64,000 nt of DNA from Candidatus Bathyarchaeota archaeon (GTDB lineage Archaea; Thermoproteota; Bathyarchaeia; Bathyarchaeales; Bathycorpusculaceae): positions 1-64,000 of the forward strand of contig JADGNF010000007.1 in NCBI GenBank assembly GCA_017883615.1, in the 5' to 3' direction. Below the pieces are notes generated by a model. The model was not told where the DNA came from. It saw nothing but the letters and a program-made list of their open reading frames with translations, and did not search any database. Positions 1-10,431 of the stretch are shown piece after piece. Both the position numbers and the translations under genes were made by a program. Within the stretch, counting starts at the first letter, position 1, and each line of letters opens with the position of its first letter.

Positions 1-1018
1 AGGCGACAACGGAGTCTGCAGTGTCTTCATAGGCTATGTCTGCTTCAACTTTACCAACGTCCAGCGTTTTGAGGTCGGCTACCATGAAGAAGTCTTTGTT
101 GACTAATCGTAGGTCGTTGATGACTCTGGTTCCGTAGCGTTTAATCAGTGGGGTGCCAGCTTCGATTATAATGCGGTCGCTTCCTGGAATCTGAGCGAGG
201 ATTTTCTTTGCGTTTTCAAGCGAGGGGTTGTCCAGTGAAATCTGCAAGTAAGGTGGTCTCCAAAGGCGTGGAACCTTAAAGCCCATGATTGGATGCTTTG
301 CCCGGTCTTTGTCGTAGTTGATTTTCTCGATGGATGGATATTTCTTGAGTGCACGTTGGATGGCCATTTTGGTGGCACCGTAATTGTATTGGAATATCTT
401 GCGGAAGTCAACTGCCTGCGGGTGAATGAACACGCTACATATGATTAGCCAATCGTCAACCTTGTCTATTGGTATGATGCCTTCTTCAACAGAGTCTGCA
501 ACTGCTTTGGCGACAGCCGCTTGGGCGGGTCCGAAGATTTTGGTTGTATCCTCCATGTTTTTTGTGGTGACTTTGGGCACGATGAGAGTGTGAGGTTTAG
601 GGGGCAAGTTGGGTCGAATGACTGCCAGCAGTGGGGTGTGTCCGGCAGAAAGCATAGTCATGCCCTGAGCAAAAGCTTGTCCGATTGGGCCGGTTTTGTC
701 ACCTATCAACAAGTCGATATGGGCAACTTCGTTCCCTTCTCCCAAGAGTGATTCCCCAATTAAATACACTGGTCCGTTATCCTCGAAATCATCGTCTGCA
801 ACTGTCGGCATCTGGTCCAAGATTTCTTTGAAATCAACTTTAAATTCCTTCATCCAAGTATAAATGGTATCTCGGTGAATATTCAATGCTTTAGCGATTC
901 CAATAATTGTCGGTTTTGTCGGTTTCCCCTTAGAACCAGATTCTTTCTTTGCAGCTTCAGCCAAAATTTTTATCAATTCTTCTCTAGTTTCAGGTTTTTT
1001 AGCGTCAATACCCGACAT
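1..1018 (-). CDS. fae-hps: Bifunctional formaldehyde-activating enzyme / 3-hexulose-6-phosphate synthase (Fae-Hps) with N-terminal HTH-like extension; truncated by window edge
   Basis: Manual reverse-strand translation from ATG at 1018 stays open to position 1. Fae motif [34 protein letters not shown]...AGHTPLLAV and Hps motif [20 protein letters not shown]...[18 protein letters not shown]...MVADLKTLD. Not in the ORF track because it runs off the edge. Confidence 0.9.
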   Translation of the reverse strand, partial: MSGIDAKKPETREELIKILAEAAKKESGSKGKPTKPTIIGIAKALNIHRDTIYTWMKEFKVDFKEILDQMPTVADDDFEDNGPVYLIGESLLGEGNEVAHIDLLIGDKTGPIGQAFAQGMTMLSAGHTPLLAVIRPNLPPKPHTLIVPKVTTKNMEDTTKIFGPAQAAVAKAVADSVEEGIIPIDKVDDWLIICSVFIHPQAVDFRKIFQYNYGATKMAIQRALKKYPSIEKINYDKDRAKHPIMGFKVPRLWRPPYLQISLDNPSLENAKKILAQIPGSDRIIIEAGTPLIKRYGTRVINDLRLVNKDFFMVADLKTLDVGKVEADIAYEDTADSVVA

Positions 1019-1238
1019 TTGTAGTTTTCTCCGCGTTCAGAATGCCAACATGTTGTATATAAGAGTGTCGGATGCGGCTATTTTTATTGTTGTTATCTCA
1101 GAACCTTAATTTCCGTGTCGGCGAAAGACCATAGTTTACGTTTTTCCAAAACAAATCAAGAGGCGCACCTAGTTTCTAGTCGGTAACTCTATATTGGGGC
1201 GGCGGTAAGGTTTCCCATTCACTGGGGAGCATCAGGCT

Positions 1239-1442
1239 ATGTCGTGGAAAGACTGGATATGCATCGTCGCAATCATTTTAGGCATTGTGCTTTTTTTGTA
1301 CGGCGCTAATTACTACGATCAAACGATCGGTTGGGCTGGGGTATTCTTGTTCCTAGGAGGTATCGTCGTCTTGGCAATCTTATACATCTACGGCTCATTA
1401 AACAAGAAAAAAGAAGTTCCGAGAGCGCCTCAGAACCCGTAA
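1239..1442 (+). CDS. Small two-helix membrane protein, unknown function
   Basis: 67 aa ORF, two hydrophobic segments, followed by KKKEVPR. Confidence 0.55.
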   Translation: MSWKDWICIVAIILGIVLFLYGANYYDQTIGWAGVFLFLGGIVVLAILYIYGSLNKKKEVPRAPQNP

Positions 1443-2965
1443 AGGCTACCACACTTCTCTTCCAAATAAACCAAATATGGCTTCACGGTCATCGGCGTTC
1501 CCGTGGCTTTTTTAACTAAGTCTGCGGGGTCGTAGAGGTTTCCGTATCTGTAAACGTTGGCTGCCAGCCACTCCCGGACAGGCGTAAGGTTGCCTGTTTC
1601 AAGTTCACCACGCCAGGTAGGTTCCTGTTTGGTGAGGGAGTTTATTATTTGCCCAGTGTAAATGTTGCCTAGCGCGTAGGTTGGGAAGTAACCGTATAGC
1701 CCGCTTGCCCAATGGGTATCCTGCATTACGCCTTCCGAGTCGTTCTCGATTTTCATGCCCAACGTGTCCTTGTATTTTTGGTTCCATACCTGCGGGAGCT
1801 CGTCTACTTTGATTTTTCCTGCGAACAGGTCGTTTTCAATTTGGAACCGGATTATGATGTGCAAGTTGTAGGTGACTTCATCGGCTTCGATGCGTATTTT
1901 GGATGGCTTCACCGCGTTAACTGCGCGGAGGAACTTTTCTTGGTCCAGATTTGCGAGGCTTGGGTTAGCAGAGTTTTTCATTTGGGGGAAAACTGTTGTC
2001 CAGAATTCGCGGCTTCTGCCGATGATGTTTTCGTAGAGGCGCGATTGGGACTCGTGTATTCCCATGCTGCATCCTGAACCGACAGGCCGGTACTTCCATT
2101 CCTGCGGCAGCCCTTGCTCGTAGAGGGCGTGCCCTGTTTCATGCAGAACCGAGAAGACCGAGCTCGCAAAGTTGTCGGTGTGGTAATGGGTAGTGATGCG
2201 GACGTCGTCGTAGTATCCCGTTGTGAATGGGTGTTCAGTTTCATCCAGCCTTCCCCCGGCGGTCGGCGAAGGTGGCGTCTCATAACCCAGCGTTTGCATG
2301 AGCAACTTTGCAATTTCCTTCTGCTTCTCCGCTGCAACGGGCTGCTGCAGTATTGTGACATCAGGTTGTTTTTGAGATTCGATCTTCTTCAGAAGGTCTT
2401 CGAGTCCCTGCTGGAGTTCTACAAAAACCTTGGTTATTGTTTGACTGCTCATTTTTGGTTCGTAGATATCGATTAGTGCGTCGTATGGGGTTTTGGTCTG
2501 CTTCACTTTCATCAGGATGTCTGCCGCTTGTTTGTTTAGGGCTACGAGTTTTTCGAGTTCAGGTTTGAAGAGGGCAAAGTTTTTTTGGGCTTTAGCTTTT
2601 TTCCATGTGTTTATCGAGATAGCTTGCTGTTTGGCTATTGCTGTAACTAGTTTGCTGGGCAGTTTGGTTTGTTCGTCATAATTTTTCTTCATTAAATGCA
2701 CATTGCGCTTTTCCACTTCACTTAGACTTTCATACTCTCTATGTTTGAGCATGGAGTTAAGGAGCTTTCCTGTCACAGGGGCGGTGCTCATTTTGTGGTG
2801 AATTTCGCTGAGCAACGCGAGTTGTTCACTGCGCAGGTTGATGGCTTTTGGGGGCATCATGGTTTCCATGTCCCAGTTGACTATGGCTTCTGCGGAGCCT
2901 AGAAGCGCGAAGCTTTTGTTTCTCTCTAAAAGTTTCTTGTAGGTTAAACTTAGGTTGGCAGGCAT
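1430..2965 (-). CDS. M32 family metallocarboxypeptidase
   Basis: 511 aa; HETGHALYEQG (HEXXH) and GIHESQSRLYENIIGRS motifs. Confidence 0.93.
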   Translation of the reverse strand: MPANLSLTYKKLLERNKSFALLGSAEAIVNWDMETMMPPKAINLRSEQLALLSEIHHKMSTAPVTGKLLNSMLKHREYESLSEVEKRNVHLMKKNYDEQTKLPSKLVTAIAKQQAISINTWKKAKAQKNFALFKPELEKLVALNKQAADILMKVKQTKTPYDALIDIYEPKMSSQTITKVFVELQQGLEDLLKKIESQKQPDVTILQQPVAAEKQKEIAKLLMQTLGYETPPSPTAGGRLDETEHPFTTGYYDDVRITTHYHTDNFASSVFSVLHETGHALYEQGLPQEWKYRPVGSGCSMGIHESQSRLYENIIGRSREFWTTVFPQMKNSANPSLANLDQEKFLRAVNAVKPSKIRIEADEVTYNLHIIIRFQIENDLFAGKIKVDELPQVWNQKYKDTLGMKIENDSEGVMQDTHWASGLYGYFPTYALGNIYTGQIINSLTKQEPTWRGELETGNLTPVREWLAANVYRYGNLYDPADLVKKATGTPMTVKPYLVYLEEKCGSLYGF

Positions 2966-3451
2966 TGAGGTGACCTATCTGTTGGTTGATGCAGGTCTTA
3001 TTTATCACTTTTCTGGATGCAGGTTCAACATTGGAAGACAACGTCGAACTCACTGGCCAAGTTAAAGGTTCAGCGAAACCCGTCTCACTCAAACCCCTTT
3101 TCTGTTGTTTTTCTTTTCTTAGTAGTGAGTTTCTTGCTGTTTTGTGGAGGGCTTGTTTTGGGTTTGTTTTCTGGTTTGGGGTTTGATTTTTGGTTGGGTT
3201 GCGTCTTCATTTGTCTTGGTTCGTCTTGAAAAGGCTAATGGAGTCGTCGTGATCTGCTCCTTGGAAACCTTTTTTAGGAATTCAAACAAAGACAAACAGG
3301 CAACAAAACTAGCTGCACCATAACAGAACCAACCATAGACAAATTCTCAATAGCCTACTCTATGCCTCTTATTGATTTGCTGCTTGGACGATCGTTTCCT
3401 GTTAATTTTCAAGGCTCGTCAACCTTATTACCCTAACTAGCTTCATACCCA

Positions 3452-4057
3452 GTGGGGAGATCTTTGCCCTCCAGAGTTCTACGTTTCATAAAACCCGAAA
3501 TTCGCGTCTTAGGTGTCGACGACGGTAAATTCGTCCCACATTCCAAGACTCAGGTTCTGGTGGTTGGCGTGGTTTTCCGAGGGGGGTTCTGGTTGGAAGG
3601 CGTCATGAGTACACGGGTTGCAGTGGACGGGTTAGATGCCACCGCGAAGCTTGCTAACATGATTATGGCTTCTCCACATTACAAACAGTTGCGTGTGGTT
3701 ATGCTTAACGGTGTAACTTTTGGCGGTTTTAACGTGGTAGACATCAAAGCCTTGAACCTGGAAATAGAGTTGCCAGTCATCGTTGTGACTACCCGGAAGC
3801 CTGACTTAATAAAAGTCCATGCAGCTCTCAAAAACCTGCCTAATTGGGAAGAGCGATGGAGCGCAATTTTGAAAGCTGGAGAAATTTTTTCCGTCGCAAC
3901 GCAAGGTACCAAGCAACAAGTTTACGTTGAAATTGCAGGTATCACAAAGGAAACTTCGATTGAGCTTTTGCGGTTAACTGCTACAAGGGGTAAAATGCCC
4001 GAGCCCCTGCGGGTCGCCCATTTGGTTGCATCTGGAATAAGCCTATATACAACATAG
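3452..4057 (+). CDS. DUF99 / UPF0215 family protein
   Basis: RVLGVDDGKF...VVGVVFRGGFWLEGVMSTRVAVDGLDAT typical of the family; exact start uncertain. Confidence 0.8.
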   Translation: MGRSLPSRVLRFIKPEIRVLGVDDGKFVPHSKTQVLVVGVVFRGGFWLEGVMSTRVAVDGLDATAKLANMIMASPHYKQLRVVMLNGVTFGGFNVVDIKALNLEIELPVIVVTTRKPDLIKVHAALKNLPNWEERWSAILKAGEIFSVATQGTKQQVYVEIAGITKETSIELLRLTATRGKMPEPLRVAHLVASGISLYTT

Positions 4058-4123
4058 CAGTGTAATTATGCAAAAGTTAAAATGAAGCCGCGTCAAGGAG
4101 ACAGCGGAAACGGAGGATAATCC

Positions 4124-4477
4124 ATGGAATTCTGCCCTAAGTGTGGTTCCCGTCTCGAACCTAAAAAATCAAAGAACGGTAAAGAAACCTCTTTAGTTCT
4201 TATCTGCCCCAAAGACGGATACAAGAAGGAATCAGGCAAGAAGGTTGAACCGCCGAAAGTGGGAAAGGTCATTCAACATGGTCCTCAGCAGTTGGTTGCC
4301 GTCATTGGCAAAGAAGAACAAAAGTTGCGGACGCTTCCAACAGTTAGGATTGAATGCCCAAAATGCGGCAATAACACTGCTTATGTTTGGCAGGTGCAGA
4401 CTCGCGGTGCAGATGAATCATCTACTCAGTTTCTGCGTTGTACCAAGTGCAGCTACACCTTCAGGGAATACAGCTAA
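4124..4477 (+). CDS. tfs: Transcription factor S (TFIIS/RPB9-like)
   Basis: Two zinc ribbons: FCPKCGSRLEP and ECPKCGNNTAYVWQVQTRGADESSTQFLRCTKCSYTFREYS. Confidence 0.9.
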   Translation: MEFCPKCGSRLEPKKSKNGKETSLVLICPKDGYKKESGKKVEPPKVGKVIQHGPQQLVAVIGKEEQKLRTLPTVRIECPKCGNNTAYVWQVQTRGADESSTQFLRCTKCSYTFREYS

Positions 4478-4599
4478 ACTTCCCCTTTTACTATTTAAGA
4501 TGGCTTTTTTCGTTTATTGGAAACATTTGATTTTATTAGCGTAAGGGTTAAGAGCTAAATCTGTATAACATCACAGCGTACGCACTAAGAGAGGAAACA

Positions 4600-5358
4600 G
4601 TGATGTTTAAGCTTAAAGTAGCTGACTCAAAGCTTCTAAGAGACATGGCAACCGCCATCTCAATACTCGTAGATGAAGCTACCTTCAAAATTGAACCTGA
4701 CGGCTTAAAACTGCGGGCTATGGATCCTTCCCGCGTTGCCATGATTGACTTCGAATGGCCAAAAGCCCTGTTCCAAGAGTACGAATGCACTGCTCCCTCC
4801 AAAATGTGCATAAATATAAGTGAATTACTTAAACTGCTTAAACGCGCTGGCAAAGACGAATCCGTAGAACTTAGCCTAGATGACAAGAGCGGTCGGTTAC
4901 AGGTCAAAATTATGGGTAAATATATACGCGACTTCACTATGCCCACGCTTGAAGCCTCCGAAGAGGAAGTTCCAACTCCAAAGATAACCTTCAACGTGAA
5001 AGCCAAAACCACAACCAGCGGCCTTAGCCAAGCAATAGAAGACGCGCAGTTGGTCAGCGACCACGTCAAAATTGAAGCTAACGCCGAAAAATTGACTTTG
5101 AATGCCGCCGGAGACTTGATGGGTGCGACAATAACACTAATGAAAGGCAGCGATGCCCTTTTGGACTTGGAGGCAAAAGAGCCCTCAAAAGCAACCTTCA
5201 GTTTAAGTTACCTGTCAGAAATAATCAAAGCGGCGTCAGCCACAAGCGACATCGCAACCCTCGAATTCTCCACCGACATGCCGGTTCGGATTGATTTCCA
5301 GCAGGCCAAAGAGGGAAAACTGACCTTCTTCTTGGCACCCCGCATCGAAACCGAATAG
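4600..5358 (+). CDS. pcn: DNA polymerase sliding clamp PCNA
   Basis: 252 aa; LKLRAMDPSRVAMIDFEWPKALFQEYEC and C-terminal IDFQQAKEGKLTFFLAPRIE. Confidence 0.95.
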   Translation: MMFKLKVADSKLLRDMATAISILVDEATFKIEPDGLKLRAMDPSRVAMIDFEWPKALFQEYECTAPSKMCINISELLKLLKRAGKDESVELSLDDKSGRLQVKIMGKYIRDFTMPTLEASEEEVPTPKITFNVKAKTTTSGLSQAIEDAQLVSDHVKIEANAEKLTLNAAGDLMGATITLMKGSDALLDLEAKEPSKATFSLSYLSEIIKAASATSDIATLEFSTDMPVRIDFQQAKEGKLTFFLAPRIETE

Positions 5359-5367
5359 GAACACGGT

Positions 5368-6423
5368 ATGCTGCAGGAAACGGTAAAGTTTACCCCAACT
5401 GATTTGGCGAAGTACCCTTTCCTGAAAGACACCGCAGCCTACATGAAACGGCTCGGGTTGGAAATCGAGGAATTAACCAGTCCCGAACTCGCGCAAATTC
5501 TAACCCGCGCGCAAGAACGGCTGGAACAAGCCCTTCTGTTCGTTTACACTGGACAAAAAGCGGCGGGTGACATTGAAATTCCCTCTTTTCCCGTCGCCAT
5601 TATGCTCGCTATAGCCACCAAAACCAGCTTCATCAAAAAGCGGTATGCTTTGGCGGAGGCGAAGCAGGCTTATTTGGAGTTTCAGGGTGAAACGGCGGAG
5701 CGGTTGATGGCGATTGCCCGCGATTTCGACTGGAACATAGCTCTCAACACGGAGTCGGGGATCCCTCTTGATTACTTCTCGGTAAGTCTTGCTGATTATC
5801 TTCGGAACATCACTCACTTAAGAGATGAAAAATGGAAGCTCATAAACCGTCTTTTAGTTCGTGGTAGAGTGTTCTTGAAACAGCAGGATGTCGCGCGGTT
5901 ATTGCAGGAAGATGTTCAAAGACGTATAGATATCAGATTGGATGCTAAAGAGGCCCCTGAGTTCCCCGGGCCAATAACGGCCATTGCTGACAAGTTGGTG
6001 GAGATGGCGAAGGAGAAAATCGGAGAACAGGAGATGGAAGGATTTCCCAAAGTGGTTTCGCAGTCTGCTTTTCCGCCTTGCATTGCGGTGCTTTACGATG
6101 CAGCTACGCACGGGAAGCACATGGGGCATGTGGAACGCTTTACGTTCACCAGTTTCCTCTTAACAATCGGCATGCCGCCCGAGAAAGTTGCGGAAACATT
6201 CAAAACGAGTTCCGACTACAACGCCCGCCTCACCCGCTACCAAGTCGAACACATAGCGGGATCCAAGGGCTCAGGAACGAAGTACACTCCGCCCAGTTGT
6301 TCAACGCTGCAAACCCACGGCGTTTGCACCAACAGCGACGAACTCTGCCGACGCGTCCATCATCCGCTAAACTACTATCTGCGGAAACAAAAGCTGCAAC
6401 CGTCCGTTCAAACGAATGCGTAA
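5368..6423 (+). CDS. priL: DNA primase large subunit PriL
   Basis: 351 aa; C-terminal Fe-S region FPPCIAVLYDAATHGKHMGHVERFTFTSFL...YTPPSCSTLQTHGVCTNSDELCRRVHHPLNYY. Confidence 0.93.
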   Translation: MLQETVKFTPTDLAKYPFLKDTAAYMKRLGLEIEELTSPELAQILTRAQERLEQALLFVYTGQKAAGDIEIPSFPVAIMLAIATKTSFIKKRYALAEAKQAYLEFQGETAERLMAIARDFDWNIALNTESGIPLDYFSVSLADYLRNITHLRDEKWKLINRLLVRGRVFLKQQDVARLLQEDVQRRIDIRLDAKEAPEFPGPITAIADKLVEMAKEKIGEQEMEGFPKVVSQSAFPPCIAVLYDAATHGKHMGHVERFTFTSFLLTIGMPPEKVAETFKTSSDYNARLTRYQVEHIAGSKGSGTKYTPPSCSTLQTHGVCTNSDELCRRVHHPLNYYLRKQKLQPSVQTNA

Positions 6424-6505
6424 AATTCCGCACGTGCTTCTCTAAGCGGCTTATTCTTGTAACCTTTATAACTGAAAGACTACAATCTGAATAGAAGGCA
6501 CGGCG

Positions 6506-7243
6506 ATGACTCAACTAGAGGGCAACCGAGAAGTAAACTCGAAAGTCGGCATAATTCTCCCAACATACTGTGAAGCTGAAAACATACAGCGCATAGTCGC
6601 CGAAATCGAACAATTGCCCCTAAACACCTCTATTCTGGTTATCGATGATTCCAGCCCCGACGGTACCGCAGACGCAGCCCGAAAACTCCAAAAAAAATAC
6701 TCCAACATATTGCTTCAGGTGAGGCCCCAGAAAAGCGGTTTGGGCTCCGCGATAACTGATGGCTTCCGGACCTTTCTGGCGCTTCCACACGTTCCGGATT
6801 TCGTGGTTACGATGGACGCGGATTACTCGCATAATCCTGAAGACCTACCGCGGTTGGTTTCAAGCATGCAAGACGGGGTTGACTTGGCCATTGGCAGCAG
6901 GTACGTTGAGGGCGGAAAAACCGAGGGATGGCCGATGTCGAGAAAAATTATCAGCCGATGTGCCAACGCGATTGCCCGAGGGGTTTTGGGCTTAAAACTT
7001 CATGACTGCACTAGCGGTTACCGATGCTACTCGACACGTTTTTTGGGTAACACGATCGGGTTTCTGCACAGTCAAACCTATGACATCCAGATTGAAACCG
7101 TCAAGCAAGCGCATGTGCAGGGGGTCAAGACCCAAGAGGTTCCCATTTTGTTCGTTAACCGCAAACAGGGAAAGTCTAAGCTTAACTTGCGAGAAATCGA
7201 GAATTATGTTTCTTACATTTGCAAAACCGTGATTCACTCTTGA
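6506..7243 (+). CDS. Dolichol-phosphate mannosyltransferase-like GT2 glycosyltransferase
   Basis: ILPTYCEAENI, VIDDSSPDGTAD, MDADYSHNPEDLP, DCTSGYRCY. Confidence 0.92.
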   Translation: MTQLEGNREVNSKVGIILPTYCEAENIQRIVAEIEQLPLNTSILVIDDSSPDGTADAARKLQKKYSNILLQVRPQKSGLGSAITDGFRTFLALPHVPDFVVTMDADYSHNPEDLPRLVSSMQDGVDLAIGSRYVEGGKTEGWPMSRKIISRCANAIARGVLGLKLHDCTSGYRCYSTRFLGNTIGFLHSQTYDIQIETVKQAHVQGVKTQEVPILFVNRKQGKSKLNLREIENYVSYICKTVIHS

Positions 7244-7350
7244 ATCCGGTTTGGGGTGAACCTTTAAGAATCCTGCTCGTCAGAGTACGCCCATATGTTT
7301 CGGCTTCCCGTCTATTGCGGCTGTAGCTTTAGAGGAGGCTTATCTGGGCA

Positions 7351-9072
7351 TTGAAGGCGGGCAAGGTTTTAATTGTAGGCGCTTTGCTGTTTTTGGTTCT
7401 GGGTGTAATACTTTCAGTCGTCAGTTTCCTACCTTCTTTACCCTCGGGAACTCAAGCAGCAACAATTATCGATTCCGCATTCACGTTGACGCCAAAGGAA
7501 ACATACCGAGAAGGTTTGGGAAGCTTTCACGGCGGCGAAAACATCACCCTAAACATAAACGTAGCCAACAGTTCCCCCGTTAACTTCACCCTCCTAACCT
7601 ACAGCGGACCCCGCTACACCAACACCACAATCGGCAACATAACTTATTCGTTCGCTGCAGGAGCTGACTACTATGAGGCTATGTTTCTAGCAGGTCCAAC
7701 AACCTCCACAGGCGTCCACTTTGAGGTATCTGTTGAGAAGCCAGCCGTGAACTACTCCTTCGCGTGGCTTGCAACACCTGCCAAAGCACTATTCCTCGCC
7801 AGCTGGGCAATTCTGTTGCTGGCAATCTTCGAGCCCCTGCTGAAAAGCAATTCCGAACCCAAAGCGGAAACACCGCGGCAAACGCTGGTTATGAAGCAGA
7901 AAAATTTGCGACGGCTCCAAATTGCCGTCCTTATAAGCCTCATTCTTTGGATCGGGCTGCTGGTGGTCAATTCTTATCCATTGGCGACGTTTGAAAACTG
8001 GTACACTGACGCAGCCCGTCACCCCTATACCTCAACGTTGTTCACGAAGGTGGGTTTCCAAGTTTTCAACACACCCCTTGGGCAACTCTCCAGCGGAGAC
8101 ACTTCGCTTTACAAGTTCGTAACCTGGGCGGAGATGCCTAACCTGTACCCGCTTGGCAGCGTGCTTTTGTTCTTGCCGTTTGGCGCCCTGCTTCAAGCTG
8201 GTTTCGGACAGTTACTGGTTTTCAAAATGCAAATCGCATTGCTACTGGCAATTTCGCACGTTTGCCTATACCTCTTCCTCAAACAACTCTGGAACAAAGA
8301 ACTCGAAAAAACTCCCCGAGACGTTTACTTTAAGCCGTTCTGGAAACAAGAATTCAACTTCCTCCTCAAAGCCGTCGCAACCTACCTATTCTACATCGTT
8401 TTGGTGGTCTACGCCGCGGATGGACAGTTCGACTCGGTAGCTTTCTTGTTCTGCTTGCCCGCGGTCGCTCTATTTTTAGGGGAACGCTACGACCTGTTTT
8501 TGCTCTTGACGGCGGTGGCTTCGACGTTCAAGTATCAAGCGGGGATTTTCCTGTTTCCGCTGATTGTGTTTGCGTTGGTGCGGTTGGTGCAGAAGACTCC
8601 TCCCTCTGCTATTTTCCGTAACAAGGCGGTGCTTGCTGCGGCGGGGTTGGCGGCGGTTGATTTGTTCACGGCTTACCTGAGCGCGCCCTTTCTGATATCC
8701 GCCCGCCCCGAATTCATCATGAACGGCATCAACGCGTTTACCCCCCACGCCCAAATAGACTGGTCACTGCAGGTCTTCGCCGTCTTCCTCACGCTGGGCG
8801 TAACCTTGGCATGCTCCGTTTACCTCCTCAACAAAAGCCGCCTCATGTCCCTGTTCATGGCTTTCTCTCTGCTCCCCCTCTTCACCATGCCCTACTTCCA
8901 ACCCTGGTATCTGCCCTTCTTTTTCGTATATCCGCTGATTCCTCAGCCCAAACGCAGCTTAGAGGTCACGTTGCTTTGGCTAATCTTCATGGTGGTCATA
9001 CTCTCGTTTGGCGTCTTATCCTTCAACCCCGTTACCCTAATAGATAACTTCCGTCGGGTTCTAGGTTTTTAG
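7351..9072 (+). CDS. Multi-pass membrane protein, likely integral-membrane glycosyltransferase
   Basis: 573 aa, TTG start; N-terminal signal/beta domain, many TM helices, YAADGQFDSVAFLFCLPAVALFLGERYDLF and FKYQAGIFLFP. Confidence 0.65.
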   Translation: MKAGKVLIVGALLFLVLGVILSVVSFLPSLPSGTQAATIIDSAFTLTPKETYREGLGSFHGGENITLNINVANSSPVNFTLLTYSGPRYTNTTIGNITYSFAAGADYYEAMFLAGPTTSTGVHFEVSVEKPAVNYSFAWLATPAKALFLASWAILLLAIFEPLLKSNSEPKAETPRQTLVMKQKNLRRLQIAVLISLILWIGLLVVNSYPLATFENWYTDAARHPYTSTLFTKVGFQVFNTPLGQLSSGDTSLYKFVTWAEMPNLYPLGSVLLFLPFGALLQAGFGQLLVFKMQIALLLAISHVCLYLFLKQLWNKELEKTPRDVYFKPFWKQEFNFLLKAVATYLFYIVLVVYAADGQFDSVAFLFCLPAVALFLGERYDLFLLLTAVASTFKYQAGIFLFPLIVFALVRLVQKTPPSAIFRNKAVLAAAGLAAVDLFTAYLSAPFLISARPEFIMNGINAFTPHAQIDWSLQVFAVFLTLGVTLACSVYLLNKSRLMSLFMAFSLLPLFTMPYFQPWYLPFFFVYPLIPQPKRSLEVTLLWLIFMVVILSFGVLSFNPVTLIDNFRRVLGF

Positions 9073-9153
9073 CCAAACCAGTCGTTGAAGCAAAAAAGGC
9101 GGGAGTGCCCAAAGAGCTTAATTGCCGAATCACAAACTAAAAGTCACGCATAA

Positions 9154-10431
9154 GTGGCAAAAAGGGGGATTGTGGTGTTTTCTAGGGACTGGGTTTACGA
9201 GAATTTCCGCGCTTACTACCGCAGTCCCCGCTACGAGTTCCCCTCGCCGCAGTCATTTAGCCAGCGGGAATACGCGTTTTTGCTTTTCAAGGAACGTGCT
9301 ATGGTTCGCCACAAAAGTTTCCACTCTTCAGCTGCGTTGGTCTCTTCCCTGCGGGAACGTATCCCCTCCGACGTTTACCACAGCTGCGCCTACTACGAGA
9401 ACCCTGACGCCGACATGGATAAGAAAGGCTGGAGCGGTGCCGACCTCGTTTTCGACATAGACGCTGACCACATTCCGACGAGCTGCAACAAACTACACGA
9501 TGAATGGAAATGCGGCAATCCCGCGTGCCTCGTCGCCGGCGGCATGTCGGGCAGAGGTATCACCCCCGAAGAGTGCCCCGCATGTGGGGGAGTCAAGTTC
9601 GAAACTAAAACTTGGGCCTGCGAAGAATGCATCGACACCACCCGCACCGAAACTCGCAAACTCCTCGACATGCTCACCAATGACTTCGGCTTCTCGGAGC
9701 ATGAGATTCACACTTACTTTTCGGGTCACCGTGGTTACCACATTCACGTCGAAAATAACTCTGTCCGCAGCTTGGATACGATGGCGCGCAAAGAAATCGT
9801 GGACTACGTTTGCGGTATCGGTTTGGATATGTTTGACAAGAAACGACGCGACTCTGCAAAACAAAAACGCAAAACGTCCACGCCTGTGTTTGCGTTGGGG
9901 GATTATGGGTGGAAGCGGCGGCTTAAGAACGGCATGCGCACCTACATCCTGAACTCCGCCAAGGAAGGTCTAATTGAGCTTGGCGTTTCCAAGAAAGGCG
10001 CGGATGTCCTGTTCAAAAACAAGCAAGCAATCGTGAACCGCTGCATTGAAGAAGGCAGATGGGATACAGTGAAGGGAGTGGGCTTCGAAACTTGGATGCG
10101 CATAGCCGAACACGTTAAGGACCAAGAAATCGCCCAAATCGATACCGTCGTCACCAGCGACATCCACCGCCTCATCCGCGCCAACGGCACCCTCCACGGC
10201 AAAACCGGGCTGCTCAAAGCTGAGTTCCCTGTGAAAGACCTGGATACGTTTGACCCGTTTGTGGGAGCAGTAGCCTTTAAAGAGGGCACCGCCCACGTTT
10301 TGGTCTCAGATGCGCCTGAGTTTAAGTTGAGCGGGGAAACCTTCGGTCCCTACAAGAATCAGCGGGTGGAGTTGCCCACCGCAGCTGCCGTGCTGCTTAT
10401 CCTCAAGGGCAGAGCTGAGGTGCAAAATTAA
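9154..10431 (+). CDS. priS: DNA primase small subunit PriS
   Basis: 425 aa; catalytic LVFDIDADHIP, zinc motif, YFSGHRGYHIHVEN. Confidence 0.94.
   Translation: MAKRGIVVFSRDWVYENFRAYYRSPRYEFPSPQSFSQREYAFLLFKERAMVRHKSFHSSAALVSSLRERIPSDVYHSCAYYENPDADMDKKGWSGADLVFDIDADHIPTSCNKLHDEWKCGNPACLVAGGMSGRGITPEECPACGGVKFETKTWACEECIDTTRTETRKLLDMLTNDFGFSEHEIHTYFSGHRGYHIHVENNSVRSLDTMARKEIVDYVCGIGLDMFDKKRRDSAKQKRKTSTPVFALGDYGWKRRLKNGMRTYILNSAKEGLIELGVSKKGADVLFKNKQAIVNRCIEEGRWDTVKGVGFETWMRIAEHVKDQEIAQIDTVVTSDIHRLIRANGTLHGKTGLLKAEFPVKDLDTFDPFVGAVAFKEGTAHVLVSDAPEFKLSGETFGPYKNQRVELPTAAAVLLILKGRAEVQN

Noticed and set aside
1605-2681. Several ORFs on both strands inside the M32 peptidase gene (e.g. 1712..2077, 1978..2361, 2114..2476)
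   Set aside because: They overlap a clear full-length enzyme gene and show shadow-ORF composition with no family motifs
4548-5069. 173 aa minus-strand ORF opposite PCNA
   Set aside because: Antisense shadow of pcn with Ser-rich composition; the sense strand has clear PCNA motifs
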